Counted from the first letter of the stretch, positions 1 through 5,648 are shown. The stretch: DNA of 5,648 bases from Chloroflexota bacterium (GCA_005889395.1 VBFX01000151.1:1-5648), one strand, 5' to 3'. Notes: generated by a model from the sequence alone, not told the origin. Program-made: numbers and translations.

Positions 1-1
1 C

Positions 2-352
2 TGCGACCTTCGCACCACCGAGCCGGAGGTGATCACCGGCACCAATCAGCCCGAAGCGCCCATCACCTGGACGGTGACAGCGGCCCTCGCCCTCAAGTCG
101 TGGCTGGGCTCGAACCGGAAGCTTATCGGCACAACAGGTGCGCCCGATGCAGATAGCTGGCGCCAGGCCCTGGAGGCGGAGGTGCTCGATCACGTTCCGG
201 AACTGGCTGTCCACCGCACGTCGGCGGAGCTCCGCAGTGCCTATGCAGGCCGGGGGGACTTCGTCCTCAACCTGAAGGGCGGCGTGGAGCGGGACCGGCG
301 CGCCCGAGCGCGCGGGCGGGGAAGCGACAGACTCGACACGATCGCCGCATGA
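2..352 (+). CDS. 3' end of an unrecognised protein gene (5' truncated by the window edge)
   Basis: The reading frame is open from base 2 to a TGA at 350-352, giving 116 residues of the C-terminal part of a protein. A GTG at 29 could be read as a start, but the frame continues upstream of it with no stop (CDLRTTEPE precedes it), so the true start is probably outside the window. Third codon positions are strongly G/C, which supports real coding. The visible part reads as a folded segment (ITWTVTAALALKSWLG, then a stretch around SWRQALEAEVLDHVPEL) followed by an arginine-rich, probably disordered tail of about 30 residues (RDRRARARGRG). There is no signal peptide, membrane helix or motif that I can assign to a family. 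It converges on the TetR gene, with only 30 bases between the two stop codons and no clear terminator hairpin with a T-run there. I give no function. Confidence 0.6.
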   Translation, partial: CDLRTTEPEVITGTNQPEAPITWTVTAALALKSWLGSNRKLIGTTGAPDADSWRQALEAEVLDHVPELAVHRTSAELRSAYAGRGDFVLNLKGGVERDRRARARGRGSDRLDTIAA

Positions 353-382
353 ATCGATCAGCCGCGTGAGCGAGTGCTTGGC

Positions 383-1036
383 TCAGGCCGATAGAAGCGT
401 TCGGGCCAGCGTATCGCCAAGCCAGTCGCGGAAACGCTCAGGTGACCATCTCCGATCCACACGGAACAGGTGGTGAACCTCTGGGCTGGTCAGTGTCCAC
501 ACGATGGCGGCGGCGTGCTCGACATTACGCTCACGGCGCAGGGGGCCATTCGCGCGCAGCCAACGCACCAGGGTCGTCATGTTGCGAAACCGCTCTTCTT
601 GAATGCTTCTTCGGAGCGTCGAGATCTCTGGATCGATCGCGGCGGCGCTCCGCATGATGTCGTCTACCGGTCGTGAGCGCTCGATGGCATCGGTCACGCC
701 CGCCACGAAGCGGGCCAACTGGCGTCGCTGATTGGGTTCACGACGCACCGACTGAGCATCTGGCCGGTCCAACATGGCGATGGGCTGGTCGTCGCCCCCG
801 ACCTGTCGTGCCATCAAACCGGAGAGAACCGCTCGCTTGGAACGGAAAACCGCGTAGACGGTATCAATGGCCACGCCGGCCTCCGCGGCGATCCTCTCGA
901 TTGTCGTCGCTGCATACCCATACTCGCTGAACAAGCGCTGCGCCGCATCGAGGATCCGAAGGCGCGTGCGCTGAGCCTGCTCCTGGCGGACTCCCGAAAC
1001 GTAACGCCGCTGTGTCTTGACACGAGGCACAGGCAT
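383..1036 (-). CDS. TetR/AcrR-family transcriptional regulator
   Basis: This is a 217-residue DNA-binding repressor of the TetR family, acting as a cytoplasmic dimer. The N-terminal domain is clear: helix 1 is RTRLRILDAAQRLFSEYGY (about residues 23-41), and the helix-turn-helix follows as TTIERIAAEAGVAIDTVYAVF with the FRSK turn (about 44-67). The ligand-binding half (about 75-217) is diverged, as usual, and ends in a WTLTSPEVHHLF...WLGDTLARTLL helix region that I associate with many high-GC TetR proteins. The length is typical. The start is ATG at 1036. GTG at 1030 is the only other nearby choice, because no further start codon occurs before the HTH. The ribosome site in front is poor, so the mRNA may be leaderless or weakly translated. 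It is divergent from the cupin gene with 65 bases between starts, which is the usual arrangement for a TetR repressor controlling its neighbour and itself. The ligand cannot be read from the sequence. Confidence 0.93.
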   Translation of the reverse strand: MPVPRVKTQRRYVSGVRQEQAQRTRLRILDAAQRLFSEYGYAATTIERIAAEAGVAIDTVYAVFRSKRAVLSGLMARQVGGDDQPIAMLDRPDAQSVRREPNQRRQLARFVAGVTDAIERSRPVDDIMRSAAAIDPEISTLRRSIQEERFRNMTTLVRWLRANGPLRRERNVEHAAAIVWTLTSPEVHHLFRVDRRWSPERFRDWLGDTLARTLLSA

Positions 1037-1051
1037 AGCCTAGCATGACCG

Positions 1052-1080
1052 TATTAATCCGAGTCAGACTGTAACGAATA
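1052..1080. promoter_or_regulatory. Candidate TetR operator in the divergent spacer
   Basis: The spacer between the TetR and cupin starts (1037-1101) is the AT-richest stretch on the left side. It holds an imperfect palindrome centred on base 1066. The inner arms are AGTC-A-GACT (1062-1070), and the outer arms are TATT (1052-1055) and AATA (1077-1080). Nine of 14 base pairs match. The size and position between divergent genes suit a TetR-dimer operator. Convincing -35/-10 boxes could not be fixed for either gene. Operator status is inference. Confidence 0.4.
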
Positions 1081-1101
1081 GTCGGAAGGAGACCGAGAGT
1101 C

Positions 1102-1599
1102 ATGGCAGAAGTCGCTACCAGGGGACAGGTGATCGTACGTCACCAAGACGAGGGCGAAGCCGTCTGGGCGGTTGGGTCGCTCTTTATGGTGAAACTGGCG
1201 GTTGAGGAATCCGGCGGCCCGCTCAGCGTCATGCAGGTGGTCAGTCTGCCGGGCGGCGCGACGCCGATGCACGGACACCACGCGGAGGCCGAAGCCTTTT
1301 ACCTGCTCGAGGGAGAAATGACCTACCAGGCCGGCGAGGATGTCTTTCAGTTACGAAGCGGGAGCTTCGTCTATCTGCCAAAGGATGTTCCGCATCGGTT
1401 CCGGATCCGAGGGACGACACCAGCGAAATTCCTCGCGGTGGGCACGCCGGGCGGCGTTGAGCACCTCTATCGCGAGGTCGGGATTCCCGCTCCCGAGCTC
1501 ATTCTGCCACCGCCCCCTACCCCGGAGGAGTTCGGACGCTGGCCTGCCGCCGCGCCCAAGTACGGACTGGAGTTGCTCGGGCCACCGCTTCCCGAGTAA
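1102..1599 (+). CDS. Single-domain cupin protein, quercetinase-like metal-binding fold
   Basis: This is a 165-residue small beta-barrel protein of the cupin superfamily. Motif 1 fits G(X)5HXH(X)4E(X)6G exactly: G51, H57, H59, E64, G71. Motif 2 reads G87-x5-P93-x-D95-x2-H98, with Asp in place of the usual second Gly. The four expected metal ligands are therefore H57, H59, E64 and H98, so a bound divalent metal and an enzymatic role are possible (dioxygenase, isomerase or similar). The proline-rich C-terminus (LPPPPTPEEFGRW, about 135-147) resembles tails seen on quercetin 2,3-dioxygenase-like monocupins, but the substrate is not determinable. There is no signal peptide, so it is cytoplasmic. 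The ATG at 1102 is preceded by AAGGAG at 1086-1091, a good ribosome site at a slightly long spacing of 10. It is divergent from the TetR gene and probably under its control. It is convergent with the GH1 gene downstream, so it appears to be monocistronic. Confidence 0.9.
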   Translation: MAEVATRGQVIVRHQDEGEAVWAVGSLFMVKLAVEESGGPLSVMQVVSLPGGATPMHGHHAEAEAFYLLEGEMTYQAGEDVFQLRSGSFVYLPKDVPHRFRIRGTTPAKFLAVGTPGGVEHLYREVGIPAPELILPPPPTPEEFGRWPAAAPKYGLELLGPPLPE

Positions 1600-1621
1600 C
1601 TCTGCTTATTGCTCCAAGGGG

Positions 1622-1684
1622 CTATTCGGATTGAAAGAGAGCAAGGGTATTCCCATCCGGGTCTTTAAACCAGCGGGTCGGGAA
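1622..1684 (-). pseudogene. Relic C-terminal tail of a VOC/glyoxalase-type protein
   Basis: On the minus strand, in a frame different from GH1, the last codons before a TAG at 1622-1624 read GPFPTRWFKDPDGNTLALFQ, then SE. The WFKDPDGNTLAL string is the signature C-terminal strand of vicinal-oxygen-chelate proteins (glyoxalase/bleomycin resistance/dioxygenase family). Upstream of about base 1690 the same frame is only the out-of-frame shadow of GH1, so just 20 or so codons survive and no start or N-terminal half remains. The GH1 stop codon (1665-1667) lies inside the relic, which means GH1 now sits where the front of the VOC gene should be. Most likely a recombination joined the end of GH1 to the tail of a VOC gene. 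The family match is from recognition, not a search. Confidence 0.6.
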
Positions 1685-2879
1685 GGGCCCGCGCGCGTGC
1701 GACCTCGCCGAACCAGTGGGCACTCGGCTTGGGGCGACGCGCGAACGTCTGACGATCGACGGCGACCATGCCAAACGTTGGGCCGTATCCCAGGGACCAC
1801 TCGAAGTTGTCGAGCAGGCTCCAATAGAGATAGCTCCGCACCTCGATACCCGCCGCAAGACAGGCGAGCACCTCTCGCATCGCGGCGTCGACATACCGGA
1901 TCCGTTTCTCGTCGAACGCGGTCGCGATCCCGCTCTCGGTCACGAGGATCGGCGTCCCGCCGGTACGCTGCCAGGCCCGCCGGATCGTGTTGCCGAGGGC
2001 CTGCGGGTACACCTCCTGACCCAGCTGGGTCGTGTCGGGCTGCTCGGGCGGAAGCCTTTTGCCCAACTCGACGTGCGGCCCGCGCGGGCCGTGCGGTCCG
2101 AACCGGTTGCGGGTGTAGGTCTGGACGCCGACGAAGTCGTCGTCGCGTGCCAGCTCGAAGAACTGATCGCTGACGCGCGCGTTGAGCTCGAGGGGATGGG
2201 CGCCCGGCGTGGCCCCGTCCTCGTACTGCAAATCCGGCAGGGCGAGCGTGACGCCGGCCGGAACATGGGCCTCCGCGCGGATAACGGCCGCGCCTCGCCG
2301 GTGCGCCTCGAGCACGTTGCCGGCGACCCGCCACATGCCATCGATGTCCTCCTTGCGCCCGGGCGGGTTGACACCGAGGACGAAACCACCCTCGCCGAGC
2401 CCCTCCGGTTCGTTGATGGTGCAGGCATAGGCCATGAGGTCGCCGAGCGCGGCCGCGGAGCGCCGGCAGTAGCGTTCGAACAGCGCCGGAAATCCATCGA
2501 GGAGAAAGCCGCCCTTCGCCTGCAGCCAGCGAGGCAGCGTGAAGTGGTGGAAGGTCACGATCGCCGCCAGCCCATGCTCGCGGCAGGCCAGCAATATCCG
2601 GCGATAGTGGTCCAACGCCGCTCTGGAGAACTCGCCCTCCTCGGGCTCGATCCGCGCCCACTCGATGCCGAAGCGCAACGCGTTGAGGCCGAGCCCCGCC
2701 ATCAGGACGAGGTCGTCGCCGTAGCGGTGGTAGAAATCGCAGGCGTCACCGGAGGGCTCGACACAGGCTGTGCCGGACGCATGTTCCCAGGCCCACCAGT
2801 CGCTGTTGACATTCCCCCCCTCGACCTGGTGGGCCGATTGCGCGGTGCCGAACAGAAATCCGTCGGGGAAGGTTCCCAT
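1665..2879 (-). CDS. GH1 beta-glycosidase (beta-glucosidase-type)
   Basis: This is a 404-residue glycoside hydrolase family 1 enzyme, a retaining beta-glycosidase with a (beta/alpha)8 barrel; such enzymes usually cleave beta-glucosides, beta-galactosides or beta-fucosides. Family landmarks occur in order: the N-terminal FLFGTAQSAHQVEG with substrate-binding Q18; VTFHHFTLPRW around H111; the acid/base motif TINEP with E157; the nucleophile motif LVTESG with E315 (ESG rather than the common ENG); and YWSLLDNFEW (352-361), which supplies the aglycone and glucose contacts W353, E360 and W361. All the catalytic residues are present. It is shorter than the common 440-480 residues, so some barrel loops are trimmed. 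With no signal peptide, it is intracellular. The start ATG at 2879 fits the usual beginning (FPDGFLFG); an in-frame extension further upstream is only antisense to GH2. The gene ends inside a VOC relic. It is divergent from GH2 with almost no spacer. Confidence 0.94.
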   Translation of the reverse strand: MGTFPDGFLFGTAQSAHQVEGGNVNSDWWAWEHASGTACVEPSGDACDFYHRYGDDLVLMAGLGLNALRFGIEWARIEPEEGEFSRAALDHYRRILLACREHGLAAIVTFHHFTLPRWLQAKGGFLLDGFPALFERYCRRSAAALGDLMAYACTINEPEGLGEGGFVLGVNPPGRKEDIDGMWRVAGNVLEAHRRGAAVIRAEAHVPAGVTLALPDLQYEDGATPGAHPLELNARVSDQFFELARDDDFVGVQTYTRNRFGPHGPRGPHVELGKRLPPEQPDTTQLGQEVYPQALGNTIRRAWQRTGGTPILVTESGIATAFDEKRIRYVDAAMREVLACLAAGIEVRSYLYWSLLDNFEWSLGYGPTFGMVAVDRQTFARRPKPSAHWFGEVARARALPDPLV

Positions 2880-2897
2880 CCGCCGTACATTAAGGCG

Positions 2898-4589
2898 TTG
2901 TCCATCACTCGGGCTCAGGCATTGCCGACGACTCCGCGTCCCGAGTACCCGCGCCCGCGGCTGCACCGGCGGCAGTGGGCGAGCCTCAACGGCACCTGGC
3001 AGTTCGGCTTTGACGCCCCCGACTTCGATCGATCGATCATCGTGCCCTTCGCCTATCAATCCGCGCTCTCGGGCATCGGCGAGCGTGCGCTCCACGACAC
3101 CGTCTGGTACCGGCGTCGCTTTACCCGACCGGAGGCGGACCGGCTGATCCTCCATTTTGGTGCGGTCGATTACTCGGCGACCGTCTGGGTCAATGACGTC
3201 CAGGTGGCGCGCCACGAGGGCGGCCACACCCCGTTCAGCGTCGACATCACCGCCGTGGCGCGTGGCGGGGACAACGAGCTGGTGGTGCGGGCCGACGACC
3301 CGGCAACCGATCGCAGCCTGCCACGGGGCAAACAGACATGGAAGGAGAAACCGGAAGGGATCTTCTACACGGCCACGACCGGCATCTGGCAAACGGTCTG
3401 GCTTGAGCCAGTGCCGGAGCGTCACGTCACCTCCCTCCGCCTCTGGCCCAGGCTCGACGAGGGCGCGCTGGAGTACGAGGTGGGAACGTCCGATCGGGAC
3501 GCCCACGTCGAGCTCAACGTCACATTGCACGGACACTCAGCCAGCGCGTTCACGGGAGTGAGCGGACGCGGTCGATTGGCCCTTGCGAAGGTGGAGGCGT
3601 GGAGTCCGGAGAGTCCGGTGCTCTACGAGCTCACGGTCAGGCTGCTGGACGATGGCGGCCGCGACCTCGATCGAGTCGAAAGTTATTTCGGGCTGCGCAC
3701 GCTCGCGACGCGCGACGGGCGTTTCCTCTTGAATGGCGAGCCCTACATTCAACGACTGGTGCTGGACCAGGGATACTTTCCGGGCGGTTGGTACACGGCC
3801 GCCTCCGACGCCGATCTCCGTCACGACATCGAGCTCGCGAAGGCGCTCGGCTTCAACGGGGCGCGCAAGCACCAGAAAGTTGAAGACCCCCGCTGGCTCT
3901 ACTGGGCGGATCGGCTTGGCTTCCTGGTCTGGGCCGAGATGCCCAACTTTCACGAGCACACCGCGCAGGCGGAGCAGCGACTGATGGATGAGCTCGCTGC
4001 TGCCATCGAGCGCGATAAGGATCACCCCTGCATCGTCGCCTGGGTCCCGATGAACGAAAGCTTTGGTCTTGCGCGGCCGTCGCAGGACGGCGTCGCTGCG
4101 CGCTTGATCAACCGGCTCCACGACCTGGCGCATCAGCGCGATGGGACGAGGCCCGTCTCATCGAACGACGGCTGGGAACACGCGAGCACCGACCTCTGTA
4201 CCTTGCACGATTACGGCGTCCCCGCCGACCTGCAGCGTCGATACGCGACGCTCGCGTCGGCGCTCGAGCCGTCGGGGCGTCCGCGGCCGCCCTACCTGCC
4301 CGGTTACGCCTACAAGGGCGAACCACTCCTGGTCAGCGAGTTCGGTGGCCTCGGGCTCCAGGGCTCGGGTGGGTGGGGCTATGACATGACCGCCGGCGCG
4401 CGCCAGCTCGTCGACCGTTACCGGGAGCTGGTGGTCGCTTTGATGGCGCCGGGTCCGGTGGAAGGATTCTGCTACACGCAGCTCACTGATATCGAGCAGG
4501 AATGCAATGGCTTGCTGACGTTCGACCGTCGGGCTAAAGCGGATGCCGCCATCGTGTGCGCCATCACCCAAACCTTAAAACGGCGCTAA
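2898..4589 (+). CDS. GH2 glycosidase (beta-galactosidase/beta-glucuronidase superfamily)
   Basis: This is a glycoside hydrolase family 2 enzyme, about 563 residues from TTG 2898. It has three domains: a sugar-binding jelly roll (about 20-173; SLNGTWQF, then VWYRRRF), an immunoglobulin-like domain (about 178-265, ending FGLRTL), and a TIM barrel (about 268-560). Barrel landmarks are RKHQKVEDPRWLYWADRLG (from 323), WAEMPN, the acid/base pair N386-E387 in AWVPMNES, the nucleophile E481 in VSEFGG, and FCYTQLTDIEQECNGLLTFD near the end. It belongs to the compact GH2 type, much shorter than LacZ. The sugar specificity (galactose, glucuronate, mannose or arabinose) cannot be read. No signal peptide is seen. 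There is no ATG: TTG 2898 is the most upstream plausible start not overlapping GH1, and TTG 2922 (giving LPTTPRPEYPRP, 555 residues) starts closer to where I expect relatives to begin. Neither has a good ribosome site, so a leaderless transcript is possible. Confidence 0.9.
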   Translation: MSITRAQALPTTPRPEYPRPRLHRRQWASLNGTWQFGFDAPDFDRSIIVPFAYQSALSGIGERALHDTVWYRRRFTRPEADRLILHFGAVDYSATVWVNDVQVARHEGGHTPFSVDITAVARGGDNELVVRADDPATDRSLPRGKQTWKEKPEGIFYTATTGIWQTVWLEPVPERHVTSLRLWPRLDEGALEYEVGTSDRDAHVELNVTLHGHSASAFTGVSGRGRLALAKVEAWSPESPVLYELTVRLLDDGGRDLDRVESYFGLRTLATRDGRFLLNGEPYIQRLVLDQGYFPGGWYTAASDADLRHDIELAKALGFNGARKHQKVEDPRWLYWADRLGFLVWAEMPNFHEHTAQAEQRLMDELAAAIERDKDHPCIVAWVPMNESFGLARPSQDGVAARLINRLHDLAHQRDGTRPVSSNDGWEHASTDLCTLHDYGVPADLQRRYATLASALEPSGRPRPPYLPGYAYKGEPLLVSEFGGLGLQGSGGWGYDMTAGARQLVDRYRELVVALMAPGPVEGFCYTQLTDIEQECNGLLTFDRRAKADAAIVCAITQTLKRR

Positions 4590-4634
4590 CATTCCTATGG
4601 CCCAAACTGCGCGCACCGCTAATACTTCCTAATG
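4584..4634. repeat. Imperfect direct repeat at the GH2 stop codon
   Basis: CGCTAACATTCCTATG (4584-4599) recurs as CGCTAATACTTCCTAATG (4617-4634). The units start 33 bases apart and differ by one substitution and two single-base insertions. The second unit also contains CTAAT twice, ten bases apart. The spacing is about three helical turns, which suits side-by-side protein binding upstream of the binding-protein promoter. It could also be chance in a short AT-richer spacer. Confidence 0.35.
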
Positions 4635-4659
4635 CGTCCGCCGGCGGGACCTCAATTCA

Positions 4660-4689
4660 TTGACAAAGGAGGGACAGCGGTCATAGACT
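4660..4689 (+). promoter_or_regulatory. Candidate sigma-70-type promoter for the binding-protein gene
   Basis: A perfect TTGACA -35 box (4660-4665) is followed after 18 bases by TAGACT (4684-4689), which fits the TAnnnT pattern of -10 boxes in GC-rich bacteria and matches TATAAT at four of six positions. Transcription would begin near 4696, leaving a leader of about 70 bases before the ATG at 4767. It lies in the non-coding spacer between GH2 and the lipoprotein gene, where a promoter is expected. Confidence 0.5.
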
Positions 4690-4694
4690 CGCTG

Positions 4695-4718
4695 CCAAGG
4701 GGTCCTTCTTGGGACCTC
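4695..4718 (+). other. Two overlapping hairpins at the 5' end of the leader
   Basis: GGGGTCC (4699-4705) pairs with GGACCTC (4712-4718), including one G-U pair, around a six-base loop. Alternatively, CCAAG (4695-4699) pairs with CTTGG (4708-4712). The two stems share bases and cannot form together. They begin about where the predicted transcript starts, so they could protect the mRNA 5' end or be part of a leader control element. No T-run follows, so this is not a classical terminator. Confidence 0.4.
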
Positions 4719-4730
4719 CGCGTGAGCGCG

Positions 4731-4755
4731 CCGGGATGCTGTCCCGGTCAACCGG
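4731..4755 (+). other. Hairpin abutting the ribosome binding site, with a competing fold
   Basis: CCGGGA (4731-4736) pairs perfectly with TCCCGG (4742-4747) around a five-base loop and ends six bases before the Shine-Dalgarno GGAGGAGGA (4754-4762). A competing stem CCGG (4744-4747) with CCGG (4752-4755) would open the first hairpin and cover the first two bases of the Shine-Dalgarno. The strong hairpin would leave the ribosome site free. A regulatory role is inference. Confidence 0.4.
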
Positions 4756-4766
4756 AGGAGGAATCA

Positions 4767-5648
4767 ATGGGAAGGCTAACCCGAATTCTGGCCGCGATGG
4801 CCATCGTGGTTCTCGGCGTCACCGCGTGCGGCACCAGCAACACGGCAGGGGGGAAGATCGGTGGCACCGTCCATATCCTCGGCACCTGGACGGGCGCGGA
4901 GAAGGACTCGTTCGACGCGGTCATGAAGCCGTTCACGGATCAGACCGGCGTCAAGATTTCGTTCGAGGCCACCCGAGACCTCGATGCCATCCTGCAGACG
5001 AAGATCGCGGCCGGCAACCCGCCTGACGTCACCGCGGCACCCGGCATCGGCACCTTGATCAAGCTCGCCAGGGCCGGGAAGGTTGTGCCACTCGACGACA
5101 AGCTCGATACGACTGAGCTCAACGCGAACTATGGCGCGGACTGGATCAACCTGGGCAAGATCGACGGCAAACTCATTACGCTCTATGCCTGGGCGGCGCT
5201 GAAGGGGCTCGTCTGGTACGACCCCAAAGCCTTCTCGGCGAAGGGCTATCAGGTTCCCAAGACCTGGACCGAGCTGATGTCGCTCCAGAGCAAGATCGTG
5301 TCGGACGGTGGAAAGCCGTGGTGCGTCGCCCTCGAGAGTCAAGCAGCCTCCGGTTGGCCGGGCAGCGACTGGGTGAAAGAAATCGTCTTGAGCCAGTCTG
5401 GAACCACGGTCTATGACAACTGGTGGCAGGGCAAGCAGAAATGGACCTCGACTGAAATCAAGCAGGCCTGGACGACCTGGGGCCAGATCCTCGGATCCAA
5501 CGGCGCAAATGTCTACGGCGGCAAGCAGTACATGGTTTCCACCACATTCGGCGACGGCGGCCAGGGGCTGTTCAGCAGCCCAGCGAAGTGCTACATGTTC
5601 AACCAGGGTTCGTTCATCACGAGCTTCTTCGACGGCTATACCCCCAAG
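4767..5648 (+). CDS. Sugar ABC transporter substrate-binding lipoprotein, AglE-like (3' truncated by the window edge)
   Basis: The N-terminal 294 residues of an extracellular solute-binding protein (family 1 type) run in one open frame to the window end with no stop. The signal peptide is MGRLTRILAAMAIVVLGVTA with lipobox VTA-C21, so the mature protein is lipid-anchored to the outer face of the membrane. Lobe features are GTVHILGTWTGAEKDSF (from 33), AAGNPPDVTAAPG (81-93), the KVVPLDD turn (105-111), GLVWYDPKAF (147-156), and PWCVALES...GWPGSDWV (184-203), the pattern I associate with alpha-glucoside binders such as AglE. C186 and C275 may form a disulfide. About 100-150 residues are probably missing. 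The ATG at 4767 has a strong Shine-Dalgarno, AGGAGG at 4756-4761 with a spacer of 5. An in-frame GTG at 4722 would push the signal peptide inward and is less likely. Permease genes are expected just downstream, and GH2 and GH1 upstream probably process the imported sugar. Confidence 0.9.
   Translation, partial: MGRLTRILAAMAIVVLGVTACGTSNTAGGKIGGTVHILGTWTGAEKDSFDAVMKPFTDQTGVKISFEATRDLDAILQTKIAAGNPPDVTAAPGIGTLIKLARAGKVVPLDDKLDTTELNANYGADWINLGKIDGKLITLYAWAALKGLVWYDPKAFSAKGYQVPKTWTELMSLQSKIVSDGGKPWCVALESQAASGWPGSDWVKEIVLSQSGTTVYDNWWQGKQKWTSTEIKQAWTTWGQILGSNGANVYGGKQYMVSTTFGDGGQGLFSSPAKCYMFNQGSFITSFFDGYTPK

Noticed and set aside
1576..1596. CTCGGG/CCCGAG hairpin at the end of the cupin gene as a terminator.
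   Set aside because: The stem is six pairs with a nine-base loop, but no T-run follows and it lies within coding sequence; too weak to call.
1606..2661. Minus-strand open frame of 351 codons overlapping GH1.
   Set aside because: Arginine- and alanine-rich shadow frame of GH1 with no motif of its own.
2806..2811. Perfect TTGACA inside the GH1 5' coding region, a possible -35 box for GH2.
   Set aside because: The bases at the right distance (around 2829-2834, GTGGGC) do not resemble a -10 box.
2814..2820. Run of seven C within the GH1 N-terminal coding region as a slippage or frameshift site.
   Set aside because: It encodes the conserved E-G-G in frame and the gene is intact on both sides, so there is no evidence of slippage.
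1716..2897. Long plus-strand open frame continuous with GH2 and antisense to GH1.
   Set aside because: The residues show no GH2 or other domain character and mirror the GH1 codon pattern; GH2 homology begins only near 2925. It is a high-GC antisense open frame.
2880..3536. Minus-strand extension upstream of the GH1 ATG that would make a 623-residue protein.
   Set aside because: It is antisense to the GH2 N-terminal domain and has no recognisable motif; the GH1 fold starts normally at the 2879 ATG.
3537..4571. Two minus-strand open frames antisense to GH2 (3537-4133 and 4158-4571).
   Set aside because: Third-position G/C bias keeps the antisense frame open; GH2 on the other strand has clear domains and catalytic residues.
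4638..4647. Perfect palindrome CCGCCGGCGG downstream of GH2, possible operator or terminator.
   Set aside because: Short, all G/C, and without a T-run; easily chance in this composition and unlike known LacI-type sites.
4776..5342. Minus-strand open frame opposite the lipoprotein gene.
   Set aside because: Antisense shadow; the plus frame carries a signal peptide, lipobox and binding-protein motifs.

Overview
The window is GC-rich DNA (only the spacers are AT-richer) with strongly GC-biased third codon positions. The makeup suggests a soil- or heat-associated Chloroflexota or high-GC actinobacterium-like organism: a TetR regulator, compact GH1 and GH2 glycosidases, and a lipobox-bearing sugar-binding protein. 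This placement rests on style and motifs only, with no marker gene, and is tentative.

Layout. Bases 2-352 are the 3' end of an unrecognised protein gene on the plus strand, converging on a TetR-family regulator (383-1036, minus). A 65-base divergent spacer with a candidate operator separates the regulator from a single-domain cupin (1102-1599, plus), so the TetR protein probably controls the cupin. Next comes a short convergent spacer that holds the decayed C-terminal tail of a VOC/glyoxalase-type gene (about 1622-1684, minus). The stop codon of a GH1 beta-glycosidase (1665-2879, minus) lies inside this relic. Head to head with GH1, across a gap of only 18-42 bases, is a GH2 glycosidase (about 2898-4589, plus). 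A 177-base spacer follows, with an imperfect direct repeat, a TTGACA-type promoter and a 5' leader containing overlapping hairpins. It leads into an AglE-like sugar ABC transporter substrate-binding lipoprotein (4767 to beyond 5648, plus), cut by the window edge.

Function. The right two thirds read as the start of a carbohydrate uptake and hydrolysis locus. The lipoprotein captures an oligosaccharide or glycoside outside the membrane. The permease genes, expected beyond the right edge, would import it. GH1 and GH2, neither of which shows a secretion signal, would cleave it in the cytoplasm. The left third (TetR plus cupin) looks like a separate small regulon. The VOC relic between them marks a likely rearrangement junction. 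I see no rRNA, tRNA, CRISPR array, insertion sequence or clearly new multi-gene system. The most unusual items are the VOC relic, the structured leader of the binding-protein gene, and the promoter squeeze between GH1 and GH2.
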